A stretch of DNA of 56,648 nt from CAYXVF01 sp964468125 (GCA_964468125.1 CAYXVF010000030.1:1-56648); one strand, 5' to 3'; numbered from the stretch's first letter, positions 32,267-40,254 are shown. The notes: generated by a model from the sequence alone, not told the origin. Made by a program: numbers and translations.

Positions 32267-32393
32267 GGGGCGACTCCAGTCTTGCGCGTACAGCTCTAGC
32301 CAAACGCCGTGCCAACGCGGTGGCGGTATATCGGGTGTCGCCCGGGAAAGTTGTCACTGCCCGCGTGATGTGAATCAATTGAGAATAGACAAA

Positions 32394-32422
32394 TTGACGC
32401 ACCCTGATCGGGTGACCATATT
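32394..32422 (+). promoter_or_regulatory. Promoter with palindromic operator before the CBS gene
   Basis: TTGACG (32394-32399), a 17-bp spacer, and CATATT (32417-32422) form a good sigma-70 promoter 23 bases before the ATG. The spacer contains CACCC (32400-32404), TGATC, GGGTG (32410-32414), a perfect inverted repeat lying where a repressor or MerR-type activator would bind. The local sequence is AT-richer than its surroundings. Confidence 0.6.
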
Positions 32423-32444
32423 TGCGTACTCCGGAGGGTAATCC

Positions 32445-32933
32445 ATGCGAGACAGTACTGTCGCCGGTCAGATCATGACCAAAGACCTCGTGACCGTTCG
32501 ACCCGACATGACCGTCATGGAAGCGGTAGGTGTGCTGCTCAAACACCAGATTTCCGGTGCCCCAGTGATGGATGCGAATCGTCGACTGGTTGGGATCATG
32601 AGCGAGCTCGACTGCGTTAATCACATCAGCCACAGCGCGATGAACGGCGTGCCGCCCGAACAGGTGGAAGATCTCATGACGCGTGACGTCAAGACGGTCT
32701 CTCCTGACGCGACTCTTCTGACTTTGGTCCACCATTTCACGAAATACCGCTACCGGCGCCTGCCGGTCGTAGACGAAGAAGGTACATTGCTCGGTCAGAT
32801 CAGCCGACGCGACCTGATGCGCGCGCTCTACGAGCTGATGCAGGTGCAACAAAAACGCAAAGAGGGTCCGCTCTACCTCAGTGCGATCTATGGCAGCGAT
32901 GAAGCACCGGCGCGCTTAGTCCGAGGCAGCTGA
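32445..32933 (+). CDS. CBS-domain pair protein
   Basis: 162 residues made almost only of two CBS domains: VAGQIMTKDLVTVRPDMTVMEA with GAPVMDANRRLVGIMSELD, then VEDLMTRDVKTVSPDATL with RRLPVVDEEGTLLGQISRRDLMRAL. CBS pairs bind adenine nucleotides such as AMP, ATP or SAM and act as energy sensors. No effector domain is fused, so it would regulate a partner. A strong GGAGG site lies nine bases upstream of the ATG, behind the palindromic promoter. Confidence 0.92.
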   Translation: MRDSTVAGQIMTKDLVTVRPDMTVMEAVGVLLKHQISGAPVMDANRRLVGIMSELDCVNHISHSAMNGVPPEQVEDLMTRDVKTVSPDATLLTLVHHFTKYRYRRLPVVDEEGTLLGQISRRDLMRALYELMQVQQKRKEGPLYLSAIYGSDEAPARLVRGS

Positions 32934-32936
32934 TCT

Positions 32937-33563
32937 TCAGCCGTGGGCTGACGCGCGGTTCTTCGCGACGATCTCGCTCCAGGTCTCATCGACCTGCGCC
33001 TCGGTCTCATCGAGGCTACCGCTGTTGTCGATCACCCAGGTGGCCCGGTCGCGCTTCTCGTCGATCGGCATTTGAGCGTTGATGCGCTGCTCCGCCTCTT
33101 CCGCGTTGAGCTGGTCACGCTGGATCAAACGCGCGAGCTGCAGATGACGCGGGGCCCAGACGACGACCACCCCGGCCATGCCTTTGTCGAGGCCGCGCTC
33201 GAAGAGAAGGGGAACGTCATAGAAGATGTGCTCGACGCCTGCTTCTCGCAGCTCCCGGATCTGCTCGCCCACCGCCTCCGCCACCGCCGGATGGGTGAGC
33301 TGCTCGAGGACTCGACGCTCCGAGGCGTCGCTGAAGACCCGCGCTCCGAGAACTTTACGGTTGAGGGTTCCGTCAGGCTCGAGCACACCCGGAAAACGGT
33401 GCTCGATCCGCTGTGCGAGCGGCGACGCCACTCCGTCCACGGGCTCGAGCAGCGAGTGATACACCGCGTCCGCGTCGATCAAATGCACACCACGCTCGGC
33501 GAGCATGCGACGCACGGTCGATTTGCCGCTGGCGATCCCGCCGGTCAGTCCCCACAAGGGCAT
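32937..33563 (-). CDS. coaE: Dephospho-CoA kinase
   Basis: 208 residues. Last step of coenzyme A synthesis: phosphorylates the 3'-OH of dephospho-CoA. P-loop GLTGGIASGKST at residues 5-16; DADAVYHSLLEP; FYDVPLLFERGLD; RLIQRDQLNAEEAEQRINAQMPIDEKRDRATWVIDNSGSLDE match the family. ATG 33563 is used because GAGGTG sits five bases upstream and the family begins just before the P-loop. Divergent from rbfA. Confidence 0.95.
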   Translation of the reverse strand: MPLWGLTGGIASGKSTVRRMLAERGVHLIDADAVYHSLLEPVDGVASPLAQRIEHRFPGVLEPDGTLNRKVLGARVFSDASERRVLEQLTHPAVAEAVGEQIRELREAGVEHIFYDVPLLFERGLDKGMAGVVVVWAPRHLQLARLIQRDQLNAEEAEQRINAQMPIDEKRDRATWVIDNSGSLDETEAQVDETWSEIVAKNRASAHG

Positions 33564-33630
33564 ATACACCTCACTAAACGTTTCTCTCTCCACGATGGTT
33601 TTGCACACCGCTGAAGTCCAGGAGAACTTC

Positions 33631-33659
33631 TTGACAATTCAGTGAACGTCAAGCTACCC
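33631..33659 (+). promoter_or_regulatory. Predicted rbfA promoter within an inverted repeat
   Basis: Perfect -35 TTGACA (33631-33636), 17-bp spacer, weak -10 CTACCC (33654-33659); the rbfA ATG is 11 bases further and has no ribosome-binding site. CTTGAC (33630-33635) and GTCAAG (33648-33653) form an inverted repeat across the spacer, which also places a TTGACG on the opposite strand facing coaE. Confidence 0.4.
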
Positions 33660-33670
33660 CGCCTCCTCCA

Positions 33671-34186
33671 ATGCCCGGCGACCGAAAACGCGGACAGCGG
33701 CTCGGCCAACTCCTTCAACAAGAGATAGCTTCGCTGCTGGTCAATGAAATCAAGGACCCGCGAGTTGGATTCGCGACGGTGACCGAAGTGCGCACCGCCG
33801 CGGATCTCACGCTCGCCCGGGTGTTCGTTTCCATTCTCGGCGACGAAAACCAGCGCAAAGAAACACTCGAAGGTTTGTCCAAGGCACGTGGGTTCTTGCG
33901 CCGCGAGCTCGCGCATCGCCTGAAGCTTCGCCAAATGCCCGAGCTGCAGTTCGAGCTCGATACCACCCTGGATACCGCGGACCGGCTCGAGTCGGTCTTC
34001 AAGGCGATCAATGAGGGTAAGACCGAACCGGACGACGTCGAGGCGCGCGAGCCTCTGGTCCCGGCGGAGACGATTCGTACGGATTTCGCCAAGGCCGAGG
34101 AGACCGCGGTCTCCGAGCCCAAGCCCCGCCGGCGTGGCGGCAGTCGCCGAGCGGGAAGCCGGCGGTCGAAGAATCGCCGCCACTAG
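33671..34186 (+). CDS. rbfA: 30S ribosome-binding factor RbfA
   Basis: 171 residues. KH-type domain for 16S rRNA maturation: RGQRLGQLLQQEIASLLVNEIKDPRVG, TVTEVRTAADLTLARVFVSILG, RGFLRRELAHRLKLRQMPELQFELDTTLDTADRL. The family is usually about 120 residues; the extra C-terminal ~45 residues end in a basic stretch (PRRRGGSRRAGSRRSKNRRH) that may bind RNA. The 5' region is pyrimidine-rich without a Shine-Dalgarno sequence. Followed closely by truB, a common order. Confidence 0.94.
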   Translation: MPGDRKRGQRLGQLLQQEIASLLVNEIKDPRVGFATVTEVRTAADLTLARVFVSILGDENQRKETLEGLSKARGFLRRELAHRLKLRQMPELQFELDTTLDTADRLESVFKAINEGKTEPDDVEAREPLVPAETIRTDFAKAEETAVSEPKPRRRGGSRRAGSRRSKNRRH

Positions 34187-34198
34187 GAGTCATTGACC

Positions 34199-35125
34199 AT
34201 GGACGGTATTCTCGTGGTCGACAAACCGATTGGCCCTACCTCGCACGACGTGGTGAGCGCGGTTCGTCGTGCGATCCGCCAGAAAAAGGTCGGCCACACA
34301 GGCACCTTGGACCCGAACGCTACGGGCGTGCTGCCGTTGGTCATTGGCCAAGCGACCAAGATCGCTCGCTTCTTCTCCGGCGGGGACAAAGGTTATGACG
34401 CCGTCGTCCGCCTCGGAGTGACCACGGAGACCCTGGACGCCGTCGGCGAGGTGACCGGTGAGAAGCCGGTCAGTGTCACCGAAGAGCAGGTGAGAGAGGT
34501 CGTGCGCTCCTTCGACGGCGAGATCGAGCAGCTCCCACCCATGTACTCGGCGAAAAAGGTCGACGGAAAACGTCTCTATGAGCTCGCCCGCAAGGGCGTC
34601 GAGGTAGAGCGCGAGCCCAAGAAGGTGCGCATAAACCGGATCGAAGTGACGAAGTACGAAGCCCCGGACATTCATTTGGTGGTGGAGTGCTCGGCCGGCA
34701 CTTATGTTCGCGTGATCGCCGCGGACATCGGCGAAAAGCTCGACTGCGGCGGTCATCTTCTGTCCCTCCGTCGTACGTTCGTGGGTCCCTTCTCCCTCGA
34801 CCAATGCGTCGCGCTCGAGGCGCTCGAAGACGACCCGTCCCTGGCGGAAACCCATCTCGTGTCGATGTCCGACGCGCTCGGCCACCTGCCGTCGATCGCC
34901 CTGCCCAAGGACCTGGCCAAGATGGTCGGCAGCGGCTACCAGCTCACGGTCGGCGACCTGCACGCGCTGGACGTACCCGAAGCCGCCAAGGGCGACTTGG
35001 TCACGTTGGTCCACGACGACGGCGCGCTCCTCGCGGTCGCCAACGCGGAGATCGATACGGAAAGCCTCGGCGCCTTCCGCCGCGACCAGCGCGCGCTCAA
35101 GACCGAACGCGTTTTTCCGAGGTAG
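34199..35125 (+). CDS. truB: tRNA pseudouridine(55) synthase
   Basis: 308 residues. Converts U55 of the T-loop of tRNAs to pseudouridine. ILVVDKPIGPTSHDVVSAVR, KVGHTGTLDPNATGVLPL (catalytic Asp in TLDP), YDAVVRLGVTTETLDAVGEV, QLPPMYSAKKVDGKRLYELAR and ECSAGTYVRVIAADIGEKL are all present. AGGAG nine bases before ATG 34199; a TTG at 34193 is in frame but poorly spaced. Starts 12 bases after rbfA, so the two form an operon. Confidence 0.96.
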   Translation: MDGILVVDKPIGPTSHDVVSAVRRAIRQKKVGHTGTLDPNATGVLPLVIGQATKIARFFSGGDKGYDAVVRLGVTTETLDAVGEVTGEKPVSVTEEQVREVVRSFDGEIEQLPPMYSAKKVDGKRLYELARKGVEVEREPKKVRINRIEVTKYEAPDIHLVVECSAGTYVRVIAADIGEKLDCGGHLLSLRRTFVGPFSLDQCVALEALEDDPSLAETHLVSMSDALGHLPSIALPKDLAKMVGSGYQLTVGDLHALDVPEAAKGDLVTLVHDDGALLAVANAEIDTESLGAFRRDQRALKTERVFPR

Positions 35126-35240
35126 AGCAGCGCACCCCGACCGGCACCGTGATCACGAGAATAGGGAAGCGACTCATTGTCTGTAAAGCGGTGAGTGCGG
35201 CAGAGCGGGTGACGCCGATCGTCGCGCTAGACGACTCGGC

Positions 35241-36830
35241 TCAGGACGCGCGCGAGCCCGTGCGTACCGCGATTCCGCGGGTGAAGCCGAAGAAGAGCTT
35301 CTTCAGTCCTTCGCGGCTCCAGAAGAGGATCGTCAGCAAACACGCCCACGGGAACCAGTGGCCGTAGCGCTGATAGAGCGTCGTGCCCTTCAGGACCGCG
35401 ACCTCGCCCACGACATTCGCGCGGGCAAAGACGGGGGTGGGATCGATGATGCGTCCGCCGGGACCGATGATCGCGCTCACCCCCGTGTTGGTCGAGCGGA
35501 CCAAGAAGCGTCGCTGCTCCACCGCCCGAAAGGTCGCGAGCGCCAGGTGAATGTGTGGCTCGCGGCTCTTGCCGAACCAAGCATCGTTCGTGAGGTTTAC
35601 GAGAATGTCTGGCTCGTGCTCCATCGCCGAGCGGACAAAATCGGTGAGCACGTCCTCGTAGCAAATCAGAACGCCGTACTTTACGCCAGCGAGTGTCAGC
35701 GGATCTTGGTGCGTACCCCGTTGGAAACGCGAGGTGTTGGGGGAGAGCTCGTAGAGAATCGGGAACATCTCGCCGAAGGGCATGTACTCGCCGAAGGCGA
35801 GGAGGAAGGTCTTGTCGTAAGTGCCCAGGATGTTGCCGACGGAGTCCGTCAGAAACGCTGTGTTGTAGATCTGTCGCTCGCCGCTCGCGCTGCGGTCCAC
35901 GCGTATTCCGCCGAAGAGCAGGGGAGTAGAGATGGGCCCGAGCACCGCGCGCGCCACGTTCGTCATGCCGGTGGGTACGCCTCGGGTGAACCCGGACTCG
36001 GGCCAGACGATGAGGTCGGCGCCGAGCTTTTCGACTTCGAGGCTTTGGGCGCGGTGTCGGCGCAGTCCCTCACCAGGGTTTTGGTGCTTCTCGATGATCC
36101 CCATGTTGGTCTGGACCATCCCGATGCGGATCTTCTTGGGGGCAACGGCGACCGTGTCGTCGATGTTCGCGAGCGCAAGCCAGCCGTAGAGAAAGTTCGC
36201 GGCGACCAGGACCGCACACACGGCGACTCCCGCGGTTGGGAAGGGACGCGGCACCCCGCGTCGGGTGGCGAGGGTGCGATAGATCACCGCCGAGACCATC
36301 GCCAAGATGAAGCTCACCCCCGTCGGGCCGAAGATGTCGACGCTTTGAATGAACGTGAGCACTCGGTACTGCGAGTTCGCGAGGTAGGTCGGAAAGAGGC
36401 TCGGGAACAACCACTCAGCGACGACGAGCGCGGTGGGGGCGGTCCACACGATGCGGATCTTTCGGACCACCGAAAGGTAATGGACGAGCCAGATCCAAAA
36501 GGCCCAGAGCAGGCCGTGCGCTATAGAGAAGAGCACGAGCGCCAGGACCGAGAGCGGCAAGCTCAGGCCGCCGAAGTTGCGCAGCATTCCGATGAGCCAG
36601 GTGTAGCCTCCGAATACGGTCACCGCGCCAAACAGCCAGCCGTAGACGAAGGCGCCGCGGCCCGAGAGAGTCTCGTCATCAATGGCCCACAGCAGGGGCA
36701 CGAGGCAGAACCAGGCGAGGTAGAATTGGTCGAAACCGCAGAAGCCGACGAAATAGAGCACCGCGCTCGTCAGCGCGAGCGCGATCCCCTTGCGGTGCTC
36801 GCGCCAGGTCTCGGCCAGGTTCCAGGACAT
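35241..36830 (-). CDS. lnt: Apolipoprotein N-acyltransferase
   Basis: 529 residues. Adds the third acyl chain to lipoproteins in the inner membrane, consistent with the many lipobox proteins here. The N-terminal half has about six to seven helices (LTSAVLYFVGFCGFDQFYLA, LPLLWAIDD region, LWAFWIWLVHYLS). The C-terminal nitrilase domain carries the Glu-Lys-Cys triad: LIVWPESGF, GTYDKTFLLAFGEYMPFG and GVLICYEDVL. ATG 36830 starts the first membrane segment. Convergent with truB across 115 bases in which I see no clear terminator. Confidence 0.94.
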   Translation of the reverse strand: MSWNLAETWREHRKGIALALTSAVLYFVGFCGFDQFYLAWFCLVPLLWAIDDETLSGRGAFVYGWLFGAVTVFGGYTWLIGMLRNFGGLSLPLSVLALVLFSIAHGLLWAFWIWLVHYLSVVRKIRIVWTAPTALVVAEWLFPSLFPTYLANSQYRVLTFIQSVDIFGPTGVSFILAMVSAVIYRTLATRRGVPRPFPTAGVAVCAVLVAANFLYGWLALANIDDTVAVAPKKIRIGMVQTNMGIIEKHQNPGEGLRRHRAQSLEVEKLGADLIVWPESGFTRGVPTGMTNVARAVLGPISTPLLFGGIRVDRSASGERQIYNTAFLTDSVGNILGTYDKTFLLAFGEYMPFGEMFPILYELSPNTSRFQRGTHQDPLTLAGVKYGVLICYEDVLTDFVRSAMEHEPDILVNLTNDAWFGKSREPHIHLALATFRAVEQRRFLVRSTNTGVSAIIGPGGRIIDPTPVFARANVVGEVAVLKGTTLYQRYGHWFPWACLLTILFWSREGLKKLFFGFTRGIAVRTGSRAS

Positions 36831-36898
36831 TCGTGAGGCGAGGGGTAGCGTCTGTTGGCCTGCTGCGCAAGTATGCCAGATGGCGCGAGTTTTTCGTC

Positions 36899-36928
36899 TT
36901 GACGGTCGTAAACCGGCCACATTACTAA
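36899..36928 (+). promoter_or_regulatory. Predicted promoter of the fmdB-like gene
   Basis: TTGACG (36899-36904) and TACTAA (36923-36928) with an 18-bp spacer, 30 bases before the ATG at 36958, which is preceded by GGGAG. Confidence 0.35.
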
Positions 36929-36957
36929 CTCGCGGCGCCATTACGCGGGAGCTTGCG

Positions 36958-37254
36958 ATGCCGATTTATGAGTATGCCTGTGCCAAGTGCGGCGAGACGA
37001 TGGAAGTCTTGCAGAAGATCTCGGACCCGGCCCCGGCCAAGTGCGAGCACTGCGGCTCAAAGCGCCTGAAGCGGGTGATGAGCCAGACCTCATTTCAGCT
37101 CAAGGGTGAGGGCTGGTACATCACGGACTACGCGCGCAAGGGCAAGAAGGACGGCTCTGAGTCGAAGAGCGACCGCGCGAAGAGCGAGTCCAAGGGCGAA
37201 TCGAAGAGCGAGAAAAAGAGCGAATCCAAAAAGGGCGACAAGAAGGCGTCCTAA
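36958..37254 (+). CDS. FmdB-type zinc ribbon protein
   Basis: 98 residues. MPIYEYACAKCGETMEVLQK and CEHCGSKRLKRVMS give the four-cysteine zinc ribbon (C8, C11 and the CEHC pair) of the FmdB/CxxC_CxxC_SSSS family. The C-terminal ~40 residues are almost only Lys, Ser, Glu and Gly in repeated SKSE/KGES units, a disordered tail longer than usual. Function of the family is not settled; regulatory and ribosome-linked roles have been proposed. Its stop overlaps that of the convergent lipoprotein gene. Confidence 0.88.
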   Translation: MPIYEYACAKCGETMEVLQKISDPAPAKCEHCGSKRLKRVMSQTSFQLKGEGWYITDYARKGKKDGSESKSDRAKSESKGESKSEKKSESKKGDKKAS

Positions 37255-37595
37255 TCGCCGAGCTTCTCCAGGATTTCCTCGTTCTGGCGTCGGATGGTCT
37301 CGAGCTCGACGCGAATCGCCCGAAGCTCTGCCTCGATCGGCTCCGGCGCCGGTAGCGGCGCATCGACGGGAGCCTCTTCATCTCGCTCGACGGCTCCAAC
37401 CTCGCTCCCCGTGGGTAGGCAGCGATAGTCCTGACAGCGCGTGCCTTCCGGACACGCTTCTCCCGGCGCGCAGAGTTTCGTGCAGCGCCGCTCGTAGCAC
37501 GCCGCACCTTTGCCACACTCATAGTCGTTGCTGCAGAAGTCGCCGAGGCGACGCGCGGGAGCGTCGCACGCCAGCGCCGAGGCGCAGAGCAGCAC
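37251..37595 (-). CDS. Small cysteine-rich lipoprotein with coiled-coil tail
   Basis: 114 residues from GTG 37595. After a lipobox (SALAC) comes a cysteine-rich module (CSNDYECGKGAACYERRC, CAPGEACPEGTRC), then an acidic Pro/Ala linker and a heptad-like helix (ELRAIRVELETIRRQNEEIL). With GTG 37595 only nine residues precede the Cys and none is basic. An in-frame CTG at 37616, overlapping the HU stop codon, would add LSRFASV and give a far better signal peptide. It is translated directly after HU. Function unknown. Confidence 0.7.
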   Translation of the reverse strand: MLLCASALACDAPARRLGDFCSNDYECGKGAACYERRCTKLCAPGEACPEGTRCQDYRCLPTGSEVGAVERDEEAPVDAPLPAPEPIEAELRAIRVELETIRRQNEEILEKLGD

Positions 37596-37612
37596 GACCG
37601 ATGCGAATCGGC

Positions 37613-37888
37613 TCAGAGCTTGGCCTTGAAGTTCGGCGAAGGCTTGAACTGAACGGTCTTTGTCGGGGCGATGGTGATCATCTCGCCCGTACGGGGATTA
37701 CGGCCTTTGCGCGCCTTGCGGTGTTTGACCGACCACGTTCCAAATCCCGGGTAGGAAAAGCGCTTCTCGCGCCGGATCGACTTGTACATGTGCTCGAAGG
37801 TCGATTCGATGACGGCCGCGACCTGTTTCTTGCTGAGCTTATCCCCGGCGTCTTTGTGCACGCGCTCGATCAACTCTGCTTTCGTCAT
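37613..37888 (-). CDS. HU/IHF-family nucleoid protein
   Basis: 91 residues, family length. MTKAELIERVHKDAGDKLSKKQVAAVIES forms the helical dimer base; FSYPGFGTWSVKHRKARKGRNPRTGEMITIAPTKTVQFKPSPNFK carries the DNA-binding arms with the GRNPxTG motif and the intercalating Pro. Residues FxxxGFGTW are typical of HU. A hairpin covers its ribosome-binding site (see 37896-37930). It may act with the topoisomerase VI in organising DNA, but this is only plausible, not shown. Confidence 0.95.
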   Translation of the reverse strand: MTKAELIERVHKDAGDKLSKKQVAAVIESTFEHMYKSIRREKRFSYPGFGTWSVKHRKARKGRNPRTGEMITIAPTKTVQFKPSPNFKAKL

Positions 37889-37895
37889 GGGGCCC

Positions 37896-37930
37896 CCTTC
37901 TCATCTGACGATTGAGCAACGGTGAGAAGG
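37896..37930 (-). promoter_or_regulatory. Hairpin sequestering the HU ribosome-binding site
   Basis: On the transcript, CCUUCUCA (plus 37923-37930) can pair perfectly with UGAGAAGG (plus 37896-37903) across a 19-nt loop. The 3' arm contains the purine-rich ribosome-binding sequence, ending seven bases before the ATG. The 5' arm begins about where transcription should start from the promoter at 37936-37964. This fits a translation switch (RNA thermometer, protein- or sRNA-responsive leader). Confidence 0.55.
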
Positions 37931-37935
37931 CAATC

Positions 37936-37964
37936 CTGTTAGGCAAGCCTCGATGGACTGTCAA
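37936..37964 (-). promoter_or_regulatory. Predicted HU promoter
   Basis: Minus strand: perfect -35 TTGACA (plus 37959-37964), 17-bp spacer, -10 TAACAG (plus 37936-37941). The expected start point lies near 37930, immediately at the hairpin. Confidence 0.55.
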
Positions 37965-37999
37965 CGGTCTATCGCTGACGCTTCGTCATGCGCGGTGCG

Positions 38000-39514
38000 T
38001 CAGCGCCCAAACTTGACGGTCTGATGCATCTCCGCGCCCGTATCGAGATCGCGCGCGGCGAGCGAGAGAATCCCCTCGACGCTGACGTCGAAGGTGACCT
38101 CCACACGCACGCTGCCGGCGGCGCCGGGGCGAATGCCGGAGAACGTAAACTCGCCGAGAAGCGTATTCTCGGCCGCGATCTCCTTGTCGCCTTGGAAGAG
38201 CCGCATCACCATGTCGACCTGATTGTCTTTGTGGGTGGTGAAATTGAATACCTGCTGGTTGGGAACGGAGGCGTTCTTCTCGAACAGCCGGTGCAGTTTG
38301 CCGTTAGCGCCCTCGATACCGATCGCCATCGGCAAGACGTCCAAGAGCTGAAGCTCGAGGCTCGATCCCTCCTGTAGACTCGACGCATAGAGAGCTGCGC
38401 CCACCGCGACCGCTTCATCGGGGTGGACCATCTTGGACGCTTCCCGCCCGAAGATCGTCGCGACACGACTGGCGATCAGCGGCATGCGCGTTTGCCCACC
38501 GACGAGGATGATCTGGTCGAGCTCCGTCGGATCGATGGCCGCTTCCTCGCAAACACGCAGGCAGGTTTCAAAGGTCCGGTCGATCAGAGGCTCGCAGAGG
38601 AGATCGATGTCTTCCCGCTTCAACACGAGCTCGATGTTCACCGGCTGTCCATCGCTCCTCATGGAAACGAACGGGACACTGAAGGGCACTTCGGTCCGGG
38701 AAGAGAGGTCGATTTTGGCCTGCTCTGCCGTGTCGCGTATGCGCTGCATGGCGACCGGGTCGGACATCAAGTCTACGTCGGATTGGGTTGAGAACTCGCT
38801 GAGGATGAACTGCACCAGCGACTCGTCGAAATCCAAACCGCCGAGAAAGAGATCTCCACCGGTGGCGCGCACCTCGAAGGTGTCCTCGGAGATTTCGATC
38901 ACCGAGATGTCGAAGGTGCCCCCGCCCAGGTCGAAGACCGCGACGGTCTCTTCGAGCTTGCGACCAGCGCCGTAGGCCATCGCGGCTGCGGTGGGCTCGT
39001 TGATCAGGCGCACGACCTCGAGGCCCACCTGCCGGCCGGCCTCGTGGACCGCCTGGCGCTGCCGGTCGTTGAAGTAGGCGGGAACGGTGACCACCGCCCG
39101 CGTGACGGGCTCACCCAGGTGTTTGCTCGCCATCTCGCTGATGGCTTTGAGAAAACGAGAAGAGATCGTCTCGCTCGAGAGTCGCTGGCCGTGCAGCTCC
39201 ATCTCCGGATTGCCGAGCTCCGTCTCCACGATCTTGAATTTCGAGTAGTTGCGCATCTGAGCGACGACTTCGTGGTCAAAGGGGAGACCGATGATGCGCT
39301 TGGCTCCCTTGACCGTACCCATGGGGTTTAGCTGCGCTTGCCGCTTGGCCTCGTGCCCGACGATCTCCTGCTGACGGTCTGTCAGCGCAAACACCGATGG
39401 CATGGTGTATTCGCCTCCCCGATAGGGAATGAGGCGGACCTCGCCTTGAGGGGTGACCCACGCTGCGCAGCAGTTGGTGGTGCCGAGGTCGATTCCGATG
39501 ATCGGAGACGTCAT
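38000..39514 (-). CDS. Hsp70-family protein lacking the C-terminal lid
   Basis: 504 residues against about 610-640 for DnaK. The ATPase domain is complete: IIGIDLGTTNCCAAW, AVVTVPAYFNDRQRQAVHEAG, RLINEPTAAAMAYGAG, AVFDLGGGTFDISVIE, ILVGGQTRMPLI. A beta substrate-binding domain follows (LLDVLPMAIGIEGANG, VPNQQVFNFTTHKDNQVDM, MRLFQGDKEIAAENTLLGEF) and the protein ends at VKFGR, where the helical lid of DnaK would start. Such short Hsp70s occur in Myxococcota and may serve special clients. ATG 39514 chosen; a GTG at 39529 would add five residues. Confidence 0.92.
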   Translation of the reverse strand: MTSPIIGIDLGTTNCCAAWVTPQGEVRLIPYRGGEYTMPSVFALTDRQQEIVGHEAKRQAQLNPMGTVKGAKRIIGLPFDHEVVAQMRNYSKFKIVETELGNPEMELHGQRLSSETISSRFLKAISEMASKHLGEPVTRAVVTVPAYFNDRQRQAVHEAGRQVGLEVVRLINEPTAAAMAYGAGRKLEETVAVFDLGGGTFDISVIEISEDTFEVRATGGDLFLGGLDFDESLVQFILSEFSTQSDVDLMSDPVAMQRIRDTAEQAKIDLSSRTEVPFSVPFVSMRSDGQPVNIELVLKREDIDLLCEPLIDRTFETCLRVCEEAAIDPTELDQIILVGGQTRMPLIASRVATIFGREASKMVHPDEAVAVGAALYASSLQEGSSLELQLLDVLPMAIGIEGANGKLHRLFEKNASVPNQQVFNFTTHKDNQVDMVMRLFQGDKEIAAENTLLGEFTFSGIRPGAAGSVRVEVTFDVSVEGILSLAARDLDTGAEMHQTVKFGR

Positions 39515-39615
39515 GGCCGCTCCCACCAATATCGCCCCCCCCGGTGGAGTTCCATAGCTTTTTGCCCGGCGCGAAAGTCCCGCCGATCTCCGAAGTCGGC
39601 TAGACTCGGAAGCCT

Positions 39616-40254
39616 ATGGCCAGCAGCCCGCCACCAGCTCCGGGGCCATCCGATGGGGTCAGGACCGGCCTGAACGGGGCGGTCCGTCTCGATTCCTACA
39701 CCGTGGTCTACGGTGGGAGCTTTGACCCGCCGCACCTGGGACACCAGCTCGCGTGCGTCTATCTCCTAGAAGCGCTCGGTGCCGCCGCGGTTTGGGTCAT
39801 TCCGGCCTACATTCACGCCTTCGACAAGCCGTTGACCTCTTTTGAGGATCGTCTCGCGATGTGTGAGCGGATGGCGGCTTTTTTGCGCGACCGGGTCGAG
39901 GTCAACCCGATCGAGCGAGAGATCGACTCCGGTGGCAAGACGCTGATCCTCATGCGCGAGCTGCAACGGCGCCATCCGGAGCGAAAGCTCGCTCTTGCCG
40001 TGGGAGCGGACATCGTTGCGGAGCGCACACGTTGGTACCGGTGGGAGGAAATCGAATCGAGTCTTCCGGTCGTCGTCGTGGGGAGGGCAGGCTATGATGA
40101 GACTGCGGCACCCGCGATCGACCTGCCGGAGGTCTCGAGCACGGAGATCCGTGAACGAGCCCGCCTCGGAAAACCACTCACTGGCTGGGTGCCCACGCAT
40201 GTGGTTGAGTACATCGAAGCGAAGGGACTCTACCGCCAGGGGGAAGGAGCATGA
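39616..40254 (+). CDS. nadD: Nicotinate-nucleotide adenylyltransferase
   Basis: 212 residues. Makes deamido-NAD from nicotinate mononucleotide and ATP. VVYGGSFDPPHLGHQLA carries the nucleotidyltransferase HxGH motif; PAYIHAFDKPLTSFEDRLAMCE, GADIVAERTRWYRWEEI and VSSTEIRERARLGKPLTGWVP fit. About 28 N-terminal residues (ASSPPPAPGPSDGVRTG...) exceed the usual start; TAGACT at 39601-39606 lies nine bases before ATG 39616, so either the transcript is leaderless or translation starts further in, e.g. at the GTG of VVYGG. ATGA overlap with the next gene. Confidence 0.93.
   Translation: MASSPPPAPGPSDGVRTGLNGAVRLDSYTVVYGGSFDPPHLGHQLACVYLLEALGAAAVWVIPAYIHAFDKPLTSFEDRLAMCERMAAFLRDRVEVNPIEREIDSGGKTLILMRELQRRHPERKLALAVGADIVAERTRWYRWEEIESSLPVVVVGRAGYDETAAPAIDLPEVSSTEIRERARLGKPLTGWVPTHVVEYIEAKGLYRQGEGA

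Noticed and set aside
35358..36836. Nearly 500-codon plus-strand frame antisense to lnt
   Set aside because: Low-complexity charged translation; Lnt on the other strand has all catalytic residues.
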